Shown one piece after another: positions 23,493 through 31,633 of a stretch of 31,633 bases of DNA. Source of the DNA: JBNRMR01 sp050942895. Its GTDB lineage: Bacteria > Bacillota > Clostridia > Christensenellales > UBA1750. The notes beneath the pieces were generated by a model. The model was not told where the DNA came from. It searched no databases and was given only the letters and a program-made list of their open reading frames with translations. The translations under genes were made by a program, and so were the position numbers. The stretch covers positions 1-31,633 of the forward strand of contig JBMNOE010000026.1 of the NCBI GenBank assembly GCA_050942895.1. The letters are read 5' to 3'. The number at the start of each line of letters is the position of its first letter. The first letter of the stretch is position 1.

Positions 23493-24020
23493 ATAAAAAC
23501 AATTTTTATATATAAATCCCCAACTGGGTTCACAAAAAAGTATGCCGAGTGGATCGCGTAGGAATTGTCCGCTGATATCTTTTCCTGCAAAGAAGTCACC
23601 GCAAAATGATGAGCGAGCATGACTGCATAATCTTTGGCGGTCGTTTACATGAAGTGGGCATTAATGAACTTTCTTTGATAAAAAGGAACCTTCCGGCACT
23701 GACCGGCAAGCGTTTGATTGCATTTGCAACCGGCGCATCTCCTGAAAGCGAAACGGTTTTAGCGATGTGGCAAGCAAAAACCTGAGCGCCGAGTAGCGGC
23801 CTGAATCAAATTGTTCTATCTGCGAGGCGGTTTTGACTATGCCTCATTGCCGTTTTATGATAAAATACTGATGACATTGTTGAAGAAAATCATAATTAGA
23901 AAGCAGCGGAAAAACAAGCCTCTGACATCGGATGAAATCGGTATGCTGAGGCTATACGATCGAGTGACCGACTTTATAAAAAAGGAGTATGTGCAGGAAA
24001 TTATCGAGGCCGCCGCTTAA
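23493..24020 (+). pseudogene. decayed flavodoxin-domain gene
   Basis: Three frames together give a flavodoxin-family protein of the kind beginning KTIFIYKSPTGFTKKYAEWI, then HDCIIFGGRLHEVGINELSL with GKRLIAFATGASPESE, and last FYLRGGFDYASLPFYDKIL to EYVQEIIEAAA. The start codon is ATA at 23493-23495 behind an intact AGGAAGG. There is an in-frame TAG (23559-23561), a TGA at 23607 with a frame change, and another stop and shift around 23783-23810. The TGFTKKY phosphate-loop region is still readable. Five separate lesions make expression of an active protein unlikely. Confidence 0.85.
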
Positions 24021-24051
24021 ATATATAGCATGTATGATTAGGGGGCCGGTC

Positions 24052-24290
24052 ATGAAAGAAGATAAATTGCATAAACCCATAAGAGCCATATTGGTTATCT
24101 ACCTCCTGTGCTTCGCGCTGCGCATCTTTGAATAGCACTGATCAAAGCATCTTTGGCAAGTCATCTATACACAAGCTGGAGGGTATTCTGGTGCATGGCC
24201 TGGCATTGCAGATGAATTGCAGGTCACCCGCATTACCATCGCGCAAACCATATCGTTTCTGATTTTTCTTTTTATCTATTAGAAAAGCGG
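24052..24290 (+). pseudogene. relic of a membrane protein, probably CPBP-type
   Basis: An ATG behind GGGGG reads MKEDKLHKPIRAILVIYLLC FALRIFE up to TAG (24133-24135). A +1 frame then continues with DQSIFGKSSIHKLEGILVHG and the rest degenerates. This order, a first membrane helix, then an Asp-Gln-rich loop and a second helix, resembles the N-terminus of CPBP-family intramembrane proteases, but the catalytic part is absent. The assignment is from memory of family sequences. Confidence 0.5.
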
Positions 24291-24352
24291 AGCGCGTCAT
24301 TAGCTCACATTCCGAACATAAAGCAGCATAAACGCCGAGGGAGGGATACATA

Positions 24353-25273
24353 TTGGAAAATATAATCGAAGTAAAAGGCCTGACGAAAAGCTTTTCGAAA
24401 AGGACCGTTGTGGACAGGATTTCATTTTCAGTTAAAAAAGGCAGCCTTTTTGCTTTTCTTGGACAGAACGGTGCAGGAAAAACGACGACGATAAATATGA
24501 TTATCGGACTGCTCAAACAGGAAGAGGGCGAGATTCTGTATAATGGCTCGTCCGACTTTTATGCCTTTAAAAACAAGATCGGCGTTGTATTTCAAAACAA
24601 TGTTCTTGATGATCAGCTTACGGTTGAAGAGAATTTACTGACATACAGTGCGCTGTATCATAACAAAAAAAGGCAGATATTGGAGCGCTGTGAAAAGGTT
24701 GTTCGGCTTTTATCGCTTGAGGATGTGCAAAAACAGCAGTATAAAACACTGTCCGGCGGACAAAAACGCAGGGCGGAAATTGCGCGGGCGCTTTTGACGG
24801 GGCCGGAAATTTTGTTTCTGGACGAGCCGACCACCGGCCTTGACCCTAAAACCCGGTCTGATGTTTGGGCAATAATAAACGATCTGAAGGCTAATGAGGG
24901 CATGACCATATTTCTTACCACCCACTATATGGAGGAAACGGCATGGGCCGATCAGGTGGCGATTATCAACAAAGGAAGGATTCTTGTGAAGGGAAGCCCG
25001 TCCGAGCTCAAGTCGAAATACGCTTCCGACAGGCTGATTATCACGCCTTTTGACGCCGAAGCCTTTGATCGCCGGTTGGAGGAATCCAAGCTTGCATACA
25101 GGAACAGCAGCGCGACCTATGCCATAGATTTTTTCAGCGTGACCGACTCAATAGACTTTTTATTCAAAGCAAAAGAAAATATACGTTTTTTTGAGGCGAT
25201 CAATGGATCGATGGACGATGTGTTTTTGAATGTTGTGGGAGAAAAATTTCATAGTAACGGAGGCGCTTCATGA
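24353..25273 (+). CDS. ABC transporter ATP-binding protein
   Basis: A 306-residue ATPase of the DrrA/CcmA type used by ABC-2 exporters. Walker A GQNGAGKTT (about residue 38), Q-loop VVFQNN, signature LSGGQKRRAEIARALL, Walker B ILFLDEPT and the H-loop TTHYMEE are intact, followed by a 90-residue C-terminal extension. Translation starts at TTG (24353) seven bases after GAGGGAGGG. It overlaps the permease gene by four bases. Substrate unknown; drug or peptide export is possible. Confidence 0.94.
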   Translation: MENIIEVKGLTKSFSKRTVVDRISFSVKKGSLFAFLGQNGAGKTTTINMIIGLLKQEEGEILYNGSSDFYAFKNKIGVVFQNNVLDDQLTVEENLLTYSALYHNKKRQILERCEKVVRLLSLEDVQKQQYKTLSGGQKRRAEIARALLTGPEILFLDEPTTGLDPKTRSDVWAIINDLKANEGMTIFLTTHYMEETAWADQVAIINKGRILVKGSPSELKSKYASDRLIITPFDAEAFDRRLEESKLAYRNSSATYAIDFFSVTDSIDFLFKAKENIRFFEAINGSMDDVFLNVVGEKFHSNGGAS

Positions 25274-26175
25274 ATGCGGTTATAGCCCTTATAAAGAGAA
25301 ATACCCGGCTTTTTCTGCGTGATAAGCCCACAGTGTTCTTCTCTTTTTTAAGCACACTCATATTGGTTGCCCTGTACTTTCTTTTTATTGCTAAAATATA
25401 CACAGACTCTCTGGACACTATAAGCGCCGAAGGGGCCGGGCTTTTGACGCTGAACAGCGGAGAAAAAAACTTTATAGTCTACCTTAAAATGATGGCCGGC
25501 GTTCTGGTGCTGAACTCCGTATCACTTGCAACGGGAGTTTTTTCAACCATCGCAAAGGATTTTGAAACCAGGCGGATTGACAGCTTTTTGCTTACCCCGG
25601 TAAAACGCTACAAGCTGATAATGTCATATTTTATCACAGGGCTCTTGGTCAGCCTTTTTATAAACATTATTACTTGGCTGATAAGCGCTGCCGCCATAGG
25701 GATATCCACCGGCTATTGGATAGCGGCATTAACCCTTTTAAAAAGCTTGGCAGTGCTGCTCGTATCCTCTCTCATCTCCTGCTCGCTGATGCTGCTTGTG
25801 ACGACTTTAGTAAAATCATCGACGGCAATCGGCGTCATAAACGGAGTTCTGGGCACATTCATCGGCTTTCTATGTGGAATATACCTGCCCTACAGCAACC
25901 TCGGGGAAAGCACCAAGATGGTCGGTTCCCTGCTGCCCTTTTCGCATATTGCAATATGGCTGAAGCGGATAGTGCTTGGCGATGCCTTTTCGCAGGCAGG
26001 CATCCCTGCGGAATATACGGATATCTTATATGGCGAGTTTTTTTCCGCCGAAAACATAGGTTTTCTTGCGTTTGATGCTCCTCTTTGGGCCATGATTATG
26101 GGATCGATTCTTTTGGGTTTTGTCTGCCTGGCGGTCGCTTACAGGCTTTTTGGCAATAGATTAAAGGTCAGATAG
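25270..26175 (+). CDS. ABC-2 type transporter permease
   Basis: A 301-residue membrane protein with six hydrophobic segments and a large first extracytoplasmic loop, the standard ABC-2 layout. The loop after segment 2 (STIAKDFETRRIDSFLLTPV) is the characteristic cytoplasmic contact with the ATPase. It starts within the ATPase stop (ATGA), so the two are made in concert. DUF4003 follows after 32 bases. Confidence 0.92.
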   Translation: MNAVIALIKRNTRLFLRDKPTVFFSFLSTLILVALYFLFIAKIYTDSLDTISAEGAGLLTLNSGEKNFIVYLKMMAGVLVLNSVSLATGVFSTIAKDFETRRIDSFLLTPVKRYKLIMSYFITGLLVSLFINIITWLISAAAIGISTGYWIAALTLLKSLAVLLVSSLISCSLMLLVTTLVKSSTAIGVINGVLGTFIGFLCGIYLPYSNLGESTKMVGSLLPFSHIAIWLKRIVLGDAFSQAGIPAEYTDILYGEFFSAENIGFLAFDAPLWAMIMGSILLGFVCLAVAYRLFGNRLKVR

Positions 26176-26207
26176 CGTGAGGAATTGATTTAAAGGAGGA
26201 ATTTTAT

Positions 26208-27200
26208 ATGGGACATCGCCTAAAGTCAAAAGTTGAGTTATTTGCGAGCAATGTACAGGCTCTCAAAGGGACATTTGTATGGAAAAACGTTTTGCTCAAA
26301 CGGATGGCAGCTTTGCTTTATGCAGGAAAGGACGAACGCATCGACCTAAATGCTCTGCGGGAAAGCCATGATCTCATTAAGTCAAAGACCGGCGTTTTTT
26401 CTTATTTTCGCAGTAATTCGATGGTGACTCTCTCGACTCTGCTTTCAATGCATGATGACAAGCAGGCGCAGCTTGATAAAACGCTGGCTGTGTACGAACG
26501 CATGAAGGAGTATAGATTCTGGAAAGGTGACTATCTTGTCGTCGCCGCCTACCAGATCGCCGAAAATACGCGCGAGGAAAAGTATGATGAGACGATAAGG
26601 CGCGCCAAAGCATTTTATGACGGCATGAAAGCGCAGCATCCTTTTATTACAGGGCATAGCAGCTATATTTTTGCCGCATTGCTGGGGCTTTCAGATATGA
26701 AAATCGAAAGCGGGCTAATGCGGATAGAAGGGTTTTATCGGGCTTTTAAGCCGCACTTTCGCTCAGGATACAGCGTGCAGGCCTTGGCCCAGGTGCTCGC
26801 CCTAAGCGCCGGCGATCGCGATGTGGAAGGAAGGGTGCTCTATTTGTCCGATAAATTCCGTCAAAGGAATATGAGGATGGACAGGCAATACATATTATCC
26901 TCTCTGGGGATTCTTTCCATTTTGCCGGCAGACTTGAATGGGCTGGTTAATGATGTCATCGAAACCTATGAGCAGCTGCGGACGAAAAAAGGCTTTGGGC
27001 GCTGGACCGTAACAAAACGGGAGCTGCTTATGCTCTCGTCGGCCTTGGTCTGCTTCGATCATATAGCTGAGGAAAATAATCAGCTTTTGACCACGACATT
27101 ATCAACCAGCATCACAAATATCATAATTGCACAGCAAACGGCTATTGCCGTTGCGGTCGCCACATCATCTTCGGCTGCGGCTTCATCAGGCAGCTCGTAA
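26208..27200 (+). CDS. DUF4003 family protein
   Basis: A 330-residue, mostly helical soluble protein (KVELFASNVQALKGTFVWKN, RSNSMVTLSTLLSM, KGDYLVVAAYQIAE, FITGHSSYIFAALLGLSD) belonging to DUF4003, whose function is unknown. It ends in a hydrophobic, Thr/Ser/Ala-rich tail (AIAVAVATSSSAAASSGSS). AAAGGAGG lies eight bases before the ATG. It sits between the ABC transporter and the serine hydrolase, which suggests a shared task, but nothing in the sequence reveals it. Confidence 0.85.
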   Translation: MGHRLKSKVELFASNVQALKGTFVWKNVLLKRMAALLYAGKDERIDLNALRESHDLIKSKTGVFSYFRSNSMVTLSTLLSMHDDKQAQLDKTLAVYERMKEYRFWKGDYLVVAAYQIAENTREEKYDETIRRAKAFYDGMKAQHPFITGHSSYIFAALLGLSDMKIESGLMRIEGFYRAFKPHFRSGYSVQALAQVLALSAGDRDVEGRVLYLSDKFRQRNMRMDRQYILSSLGILSILPADLNGLVNDVIETYEQLRTKKGFGRWTVTKRELLMLSSALVCFDHIAEENNQLLTTTLSTSITNIIIAQQTAIAVAVATSSSAAASSGSS

Positions 27201-27232
27201 GATAATGCGCATGCGTTTAGATGAAAGCAAAC

Positions 27233-27265
27233 ATGAAGAAAATATGAAGAAAACATGAAAAGATA
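27233..27265 (+). repeat. 11-base repeats with reiterated ATGAA
   Basis: ATGAAGAAAAT, ATGAAGAAAAC and ATGAAAAGAT follow one another with an 11-base period (ATG at 27233, 27244 and 27255), directly ahead of the hydrolase start ATGAAAAAGAAG at 27275. They look like slippage copies of the start region. Confidence 0.75.
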
Positions 27266-27274
27266 AAAAAGGAT

Positions 27275-28378
27275 ATGAAAAAGAAGAAAGTATGGATTAT
27301 TACGCTGGCTGCGGTCTTGGCGGCAATGGCGGCTCTTGGCGGTTATCATTTTTACGGGCTGCACCAAATGAATGCAATGCACACCATGTCATTTGAGGAT
27401 ATGCTCGCCCACACAACCCGCGGCAACAGCGATGCCATCATTACTGTAGGCATTATAAAAAATGGCGCTATGGCTTATGATGTTTACGGCGAGGACGGCC
27501 GGAAGCTATCGCCGCAGGAGCATGTCTATGAAATTGGATCGATTACCAAAACCTTCACAACATCGCTGCTGTGCAAGGCTGTAGGAGAGGGGCTGGTGAG
27601 CCTTGACGAGCCTATCGGCGCTTATTTGAATCTTGACAGCCAGGATTATTACCCGACTGTCGGCAGGCTGATTACCCATACATCAGGCTACAAAGAATAC
27701 TATTTTGAAATGCCAATGATATCTAACTTTTTGCGTGTCGGAAACTCTTTCACCGGCATATCAAAAGAAATGCTGCTAAAAAGAGTGGATAGAATCAGCA
27801 TGGATGACGCAGAGTATCCCTTTGCGTATTCCAATTTTGGATTTGCCGCCTTGGGCGCTGTGCTTGAAAAAGCTTATGATAAGGACTACATTCACCTGAT
27901 GAACGAATATATTTCAGAGGATCTGGGGCTTGAAAACACAAAAGTTTCAAACGGGCAGGGGGATTTGGATGGCTATTGGCAATGGCAGGAATCCGACGCA
28001 TATCTGCCGGCCGGAGGGCTGCTTTCAAACATCACCGATATGATGGCCTATGCAAAGCTGCATATGAGCGGCAGTCCGGATTATTTGAATATAGCGCATG
28101 AGGCATTGGCAAAGGTCAACGCAACCACCGAAAGCTATGAAAAAATAGGAATACGGATAGACTCTGTCGGAGCAGGCTGGATGATCGATGTTGAAAACGG
28201 GATTGTCTGGCATAATGGCGCGACATCAAACTTCAACAGCTACTTGGGCTTTGACAAGCAGAATCAGCTTGCGGTGGTGATACTGTCAAACTTGCCTCCA
28301 AATTATAGAATCCCCGCAACTGTGATGGGGGTTGAAATCTTAACTTCACTGCAAAATGGAGAAAATGGAGACGAATAA
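27275..28378 (+). CDS. serine hydrolase, beta-lactamase class C / PBP4* type
   Basis: A 367-residue protein with a lysine-rich N-terminus and one hydrophobic segment (residues 6-25) acting as membrane anchor or signal. The catalytic set of the beta-lactamase family is present: Ser89-x-x-Lys92 (SITK), Tyr185-Ser-Asn187 and His313-Asn-Gly315. It may act on peptidoglycan, D-amino acid peptides or esters outside the cell; true beta-lactamase activity is not implied. AAAAAAGG precedes the ATG by a few bases. Its stop shares bases with the ATG of a broken downstream gene (TAATG). Confidence 0.88.
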   Translation: MKKKKVWIITLAAVLAAMAALGGYHFYGLHQMNAMHTMSFEDMLAHTTRGNSDAIITVGIIKNGAMAYDVYGEDGRKLSPQEHVYEIGSITKTFTTSLLCKAVGEGLVSLDEPIGAYLNLDSQDYYPTVGRLITHTSGYKEYYFEMPMISNFLRVGNSFTGISKEMLLKRVDRISMDDAEYPFAYSNFGFAALGAVLEKAYDKDYIHLMNEYISEDLGLENTKVSNGQGDLDGYWQWQESDAYLPAGGLLSNITDMMAYAKLHMSGSPDYLNIAHEALAKVNATTESYEKIGIRIDSVGAGWMIDVENGIVWHNGATSNFNSYLGFDKQNQLAVVILSNLPPNYRIPATVMGVEILTSLQNGENGDE

Positions 28379-28467
28379 TGCAGGGGAGAAGCGCTTTTAA
28401 AGCATATTGAAAAGCAGCTCCGCTTATGGCTTGGGCGGCGGTTTTACTGACGTTTCTATTGTCTTAA
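28378..28467 (+). pseudogene. short relic coupled to the hydrolase gene
   Basis: The ATG overlaps the hydrolase stop (TAATG) and reads MQGRSAFKAY, an in-frame TGA at 28408-28410, then KAAPLMAWAAVLLTFLLS and TAA at 28465. It looks like the N-terminus of a membrane protein, cut short. No continuation is found in the 130 bases up to the ppk relic. Confidence 0.5.
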
Positions 28468-28597
28468 AAGTCATTGTCTTATAAATCATAAATCGATTTG
28501 TGCTGTTATCTGGCATCGCAAATAAAGCCGTTTTATCAAAGGATTATTAATGATGGCGCTTACGCTAAAATTATTTTGATCTATGCATCATATCTTC

Positions 28598-30337
28598 TTA
28601 TGCCGCCGAAGAACCACCGAAAGAAGGCGGAGAGCGGCCTGACAAGGGGCGCTTAGCAGGAGCATAATGCGTTGGCTCGCGAAAGGACTGTTCCATGAAC
28701 TCCTGCTGACTGATATATGCCAATGCCAGATCGCTCTTCTTGCGGCGATACAGCCCGCCGGGCATCATATAGCCGGCCTTCAAATTGCCCCGCAGCTGGC
28801 AGGATAAAATCCACCTGAGTTGCTCTTCTATCTTAAAATTATGGATTGTAAAGGCAATTTTCACGCGCCGGTTGAGATTTCTCGTCATAAGATCAGCAGA
28901 TGGAAGGTATAGCTTAGCGCCGTCGCCCTTCCCGAAGCGGTTTATTCTTGCGCGCTCAAGAAAGCAACCGACGATGCTTGTCACATGCACATCTTCCGTA
29001 TGGTCGGCAATGCCCGGCAGCATGCAGCAGATGCCCCGGAGAATCAGTTGAATTTCCACTCCCGCTCCGGAAGCTTCTTTCAGCTTGTCAATGGCCTCTC
29101 GTTCTGTGATGGAATTGGCCGTTATGCAGATGTATCCGCCCTTGCCCTTTGCGATCTCCTCATCGATAAAGGCGCAGATGGATGAGTTTATACCGAAAGG
29201 CGCTACAAGCAGCTGCTTATATACTCCTTCGGGATTGTCAACCAGCATATTGCGGAAAATGCCGTGCCTTCTTCGCCGATGGCGTCCGAAGCCGTTATGA
29301 CGCTTAGATCCGTGTACATGGCGTTGGTTTTTTCATTGTAAATACCCGTGCCAAGCTGGGTGATGTAGCTCAGCTTTCCTTTGTCCCTCATGGAGATCAG
29401 GCATATTTTGCTGTGACATTTGAAGTCCTCGATGCCATAGACCACCTGGCAGCCAGCGTCCTATAATAGCTTTGACCAGGTGATATTGTTTGACTCATCG
29501 AAGCGTGCCCTCAGATCCATAAGCTCAATGACCTCTTTGCTGTTTTCGGCTGCACGGCACAAATATGGGCGGTTTTTGATGAGGAAGCCAGCCGGTAGGT
29601 GGCGATTTTGGTCGAAGTTACGTCCGGGCGCTCCGCAGCTTCGCTCAATAGCCGCAAAAAAGGCTCGACAGAATCATATGGGTAGAAGAGCAACTTGTTT
29701 TGTTTTTGTATCTGCTCTATAATTCTGTGCTCTTTGCTGATATCCTCCGGCCACTTTGACTGATAAGGCCGATAGCTAAGAGAACTAATCTTCTCGCCGG
29801 ACATGTCATCGGCAAGCTGATAAATATATTTCATGTTGAGGGGGCAGGCATCAAAATAGAGCGGGTCAACATTCCTTTAAATTCGTTAGATATCTTTTGG
29901 CTGATTTTTATGCTTACCACGGATAGATAATCACTCTTTTTCAAAAGCTTGGCCACACGGCTGATGAAATCCTTCTCGCTGTCTTCAAACTTCTCCGTGT
30001 CAAAGCTGACATATGTATTGCGTGTCACGCTGATGATGCAGGACTCCTCCACTTGGTAGGCTCCAAACGGAGGGGAGGAGGCCTGCTGCAAGACAAGGTT
30101 TTCCATGCGAATAAACAGAATGTCCGAGCCGGGCATCTTTATATATGGGGGACAGGATGGTGGCTTCCGATAATAATCGGGGACAGGATCGGTAAAATTC
30201 TGTTCCGATGCTTCAAGTTCGTAGTGGGCAAGGTCGGTCACTTTGTATTTTGAAATATCCGATATCTCACTTTAATCTCCTGAAACTTTTTCCGCAGTTT
30301 AGCGTTTTGATTTTGAGAAAATATGAAAACTTTCCAT
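28598..30337 (-). pseudogene. ppk1: decayed polyphosphate kinase gene
   Basis: Pieces in several frames together reproduce Ppk1, which polymerises ATP phosphate into polyphosphate. In order on the minus strand: a middle-domain part (PPYIKMPGSDILFIRMENLV, VEESCIISVTRNTYVSFD; 30241-29831); LLFYPYDSVEPFLRLLSEAA (29834-29511); VIELMDLRARFDESNNI, ended by TAG at 29463-29461; QVVYGIEDFKCHSKICLI with the phospho-histidine region and TGIYNEKTNAMYTDL; then a frame change near 29240 to LLVAPFG, ITANSITEREAIDKL and GICCMLPG. The usual N-terminal domain of about 100 or more residues is not seen. At least four lesions make it inactive. Confidence 0.88.
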
Positions 30338-30351
30338 AGTTTCTTCTGTAT

Positions 30352-31572
30352 TTACATTCTTTTAATCGCATCCATTGCCAAAACGGAACGCTCACATTCA
30401 TCCGCCGACAAGGTTATTTGGTAGTATAGAGGGGCTTCCCTTCATTTTCTAAGCCGCATAGCTTAGCCCATTTGTGCGTTCGTCCGGCAAAGGGTGATCA
30501 ATCTGGTTCAGATACTCCAGAAGAATCACTTTGGTGCCGACGCCGGCCCTGGTAATGATGCCATTTGCTTGCTTTGGCGTTAAGTTTTGCGTCTCGCCGA
30601 TTATCAGATATGTTCTGGCGACGGGGCGGCCCCTGATAAAACTCAGCGCCTGCACATTTATGATAACCCGAGCGAACAATTCTTCCAATTTCCCGGAAGG
30701 GCTGCGCTCATCCGCAAAGCACTCCTTTTCATTTTGATCCACCCTTCTGTATTCCGGCTCCTCCAGCTCCATGACGGAGTTAAGCCCCACTGCCAAGACA
30801 TAAAAAGTCTTTGCAGCGCCCGCTTTTCCCTTCACTATGACCAAGGGAGCGCTGGCTGCATCGGTCATCAGCGCCTCCTGCAAAAAGTGCTGTCCCATAT
30901 TTCGCGGCGTGACGCCGTAGGGCTTCTTCTTGTAAACCAGGGGGACGACATGCTTTCCATCGAACCGGCCCAACTGAGTCTTGCGGCTACAATGATCAGC
31001 CCTGAAAATGATAAACTGACTTGCCACGAGTTCAATGGCGCATTTTTGCCCTTCTTCGTCTATCATATATAGATCATTCGGTGAAACATTCTTCTTTTTA
31101 TGCCTTCGAACTTTTTTCAAAAACATAAGCTTCACAGCGCCCGGTGTATTGTTTATCGCTGACGGGAGCCTGCTTTGCTGTAAAGTCCTCCGCCTTTATC
31201 CTCATCATTTGGGCTTTAATCCGCATGAGAATATTCTTTGTGACAAGAATTACAGGCATTTGTCTCTCTTTCAGCCCTTAACAGACTTTTAAATATGCGG
31301 TTGTCGCTTTTATACCTAAGAAAGCCTTCAGGAAGCTTTGCATCGACGCAATTGACCTCAAAGCTCAAAGTCCCGCTTGTTGGGAAGAGGCACTCCTTCA
31401 AGCAGATTGCCCATGGCCCTAAGCGACTTCGGATAACGAATTGCTTGTCTTACATGGCTCCTTTTTTGCCGTCGCTGGTTTTCAGCGCATCTAGTTTCTC
31501 CAGAACCGCAATGGGCAAAATGATATGATTATCCTCATTGGTCTCCAAGGCATCGGTTTTCCGAATAATCAT
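30352..31572 (-). pseudogene. decayed PIN-PhoH ATPase gene (YlaK-like)
   Basis: The minus strand encodes a broken PhoH-like protein. A PIN-domain part (HIILPIAVLEKLDALKTSDG) starts near 31572 but lacks the Asp-Thr-Asn start motif and hits TAA; TLSFEVNCVDAKLPEGF follows in a second segment, and PNDLYMIDEEGQKCAIELVA to LSYAA in a third (31135-30449). A frame change then leads to ITLSADECERSVLAMDAIKR ending at 30352. Walker A reads GKAGAAKT instead of the usual GTGKT, Walker B reads IGETQN instead of IDEAQN, and about 40 residues seem missing between EPEYRR and VDQNEKE. It ends 15 bases before the ppk relic. Confidence 0.85.
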
Positions 31573-31633
31573 TTTCCTTTCTTGAAAAGTTTAAGTGAGG
31601 AATATTGCAGCAAAAACGGCCCCTTTCGGACAG

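Noticed and set aside
23138..31572. Stop-codon recoding (TGA as Trp or similar) to explain the interrupted genes
   Set aside because: The interruptions are mixed TAA, TAG and TGA plus frameshifts, while neighbouring intact genes use normal stops; decay explains this better.

Overview
The window looks like a chromosomal segment of a low-to-mid GC Gram-positive anaerobe of class Clostridia (Bacillota). The evidence is a cysteine T-box leader on cysE-cysS, the prpC-prkC(PASTA)-rsgA-rpe block, frequent TTG starts with strong AGGAGG sites, an LplA/LplB/YtcP-type sugar importer without its own ATPase, and an oxygen-independent style glycerol-3-phosphate dehydrogenase cluster with a DUF1667 protein. 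The exact genus cannot be read from the sequence.

Layout. 0.1-2.5 kb: consensus promoter, Cys-specific T-box (specifier TGC), then overlapping cysE and cysS, a unit for cysteine synthesis and charging. 2.6-2.9 kb: a small lipoprotein. 2.97-6.2 kb: promoter, a leader with an intrinsic-terminator hairpin, then three tightly packed genes (glycerol-3-phosphate dehydrogenase-like flavoprotein with a BFD-type Fe-S domain, an NAD(P)/FAD oxidoreductase, DUF1667); the leader fits GlpP-type antitermination. 6.26-6.37 kb: a compact element of three consecutive hairpins. 6.4-11.66 kb: PP2C phosphatase, PASTA kinase, ribosome-assembly GTPase RsgA, ribulose-phosphate epimerase, a DUF1934 protein and an unknown protein, mostly overlapping by 1-4 bases. 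11.7-12.5 kb: promoter, six tRNA genes (Pro, Glu, CAT-anticodon, Asp, Thr, Tyr) and terminator. 12.6-14.9 kb: a ferredoxin-domain aldo/keto reductase and, behind a strongly structured non-coding stretch, an APH(3')-like kinase. 15.0-19.1 kb: a carbohydrate ABC importer operon (lipoprotein binding protein plus two permeases). 19.1-19.5 kb: a promoter followed by a shrunken tRNA-Ala-like relic, then an intact tRNA-Ala(GGC).

19.7-22.4 kb, minus strand: an ECF sigma factor, an overlapping single-pass membrane protein in the anti-sigma position, and a lipoprotein, probably one envelope-sensing operon. 22.6-24.3 kb: decayed genes (a small membrane protein, a flavodoxin-family gene that has lost its start codon and carries stops and frameshifts, and a likely CPBP-type membrane protein). 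24.35-28.4 kb: an intact island of ABC ATPase, ABC-2 permease, DUF4003 protein and membrane-anchored serine hydrolase. 28.4-31.6 kb, mostly minus strand: another decayed tract with a short relic, a broken polyphosphate kinase (ppk1) and a broken PIN-PhoH ATPase gene.

The main themes are RNA-level control of metabolic operons (T-box, leader attenuator, structured leader, intercistronic hairpins) in the first two thirds, and gene decay around a surviving transporter/hydrolase island in the last third. No wholly new system can be demonstrated from sequence alone. The best candidates for second looks are the structured RNA ahead of the APH-like gene, the leader terminator of the glycerol-3-phosphate cluster, the tRNA-Ala relic with its own promoter, the sigma/membrane protein/lipoprotein module, and the ABC-DUF4003-hydrolase island.
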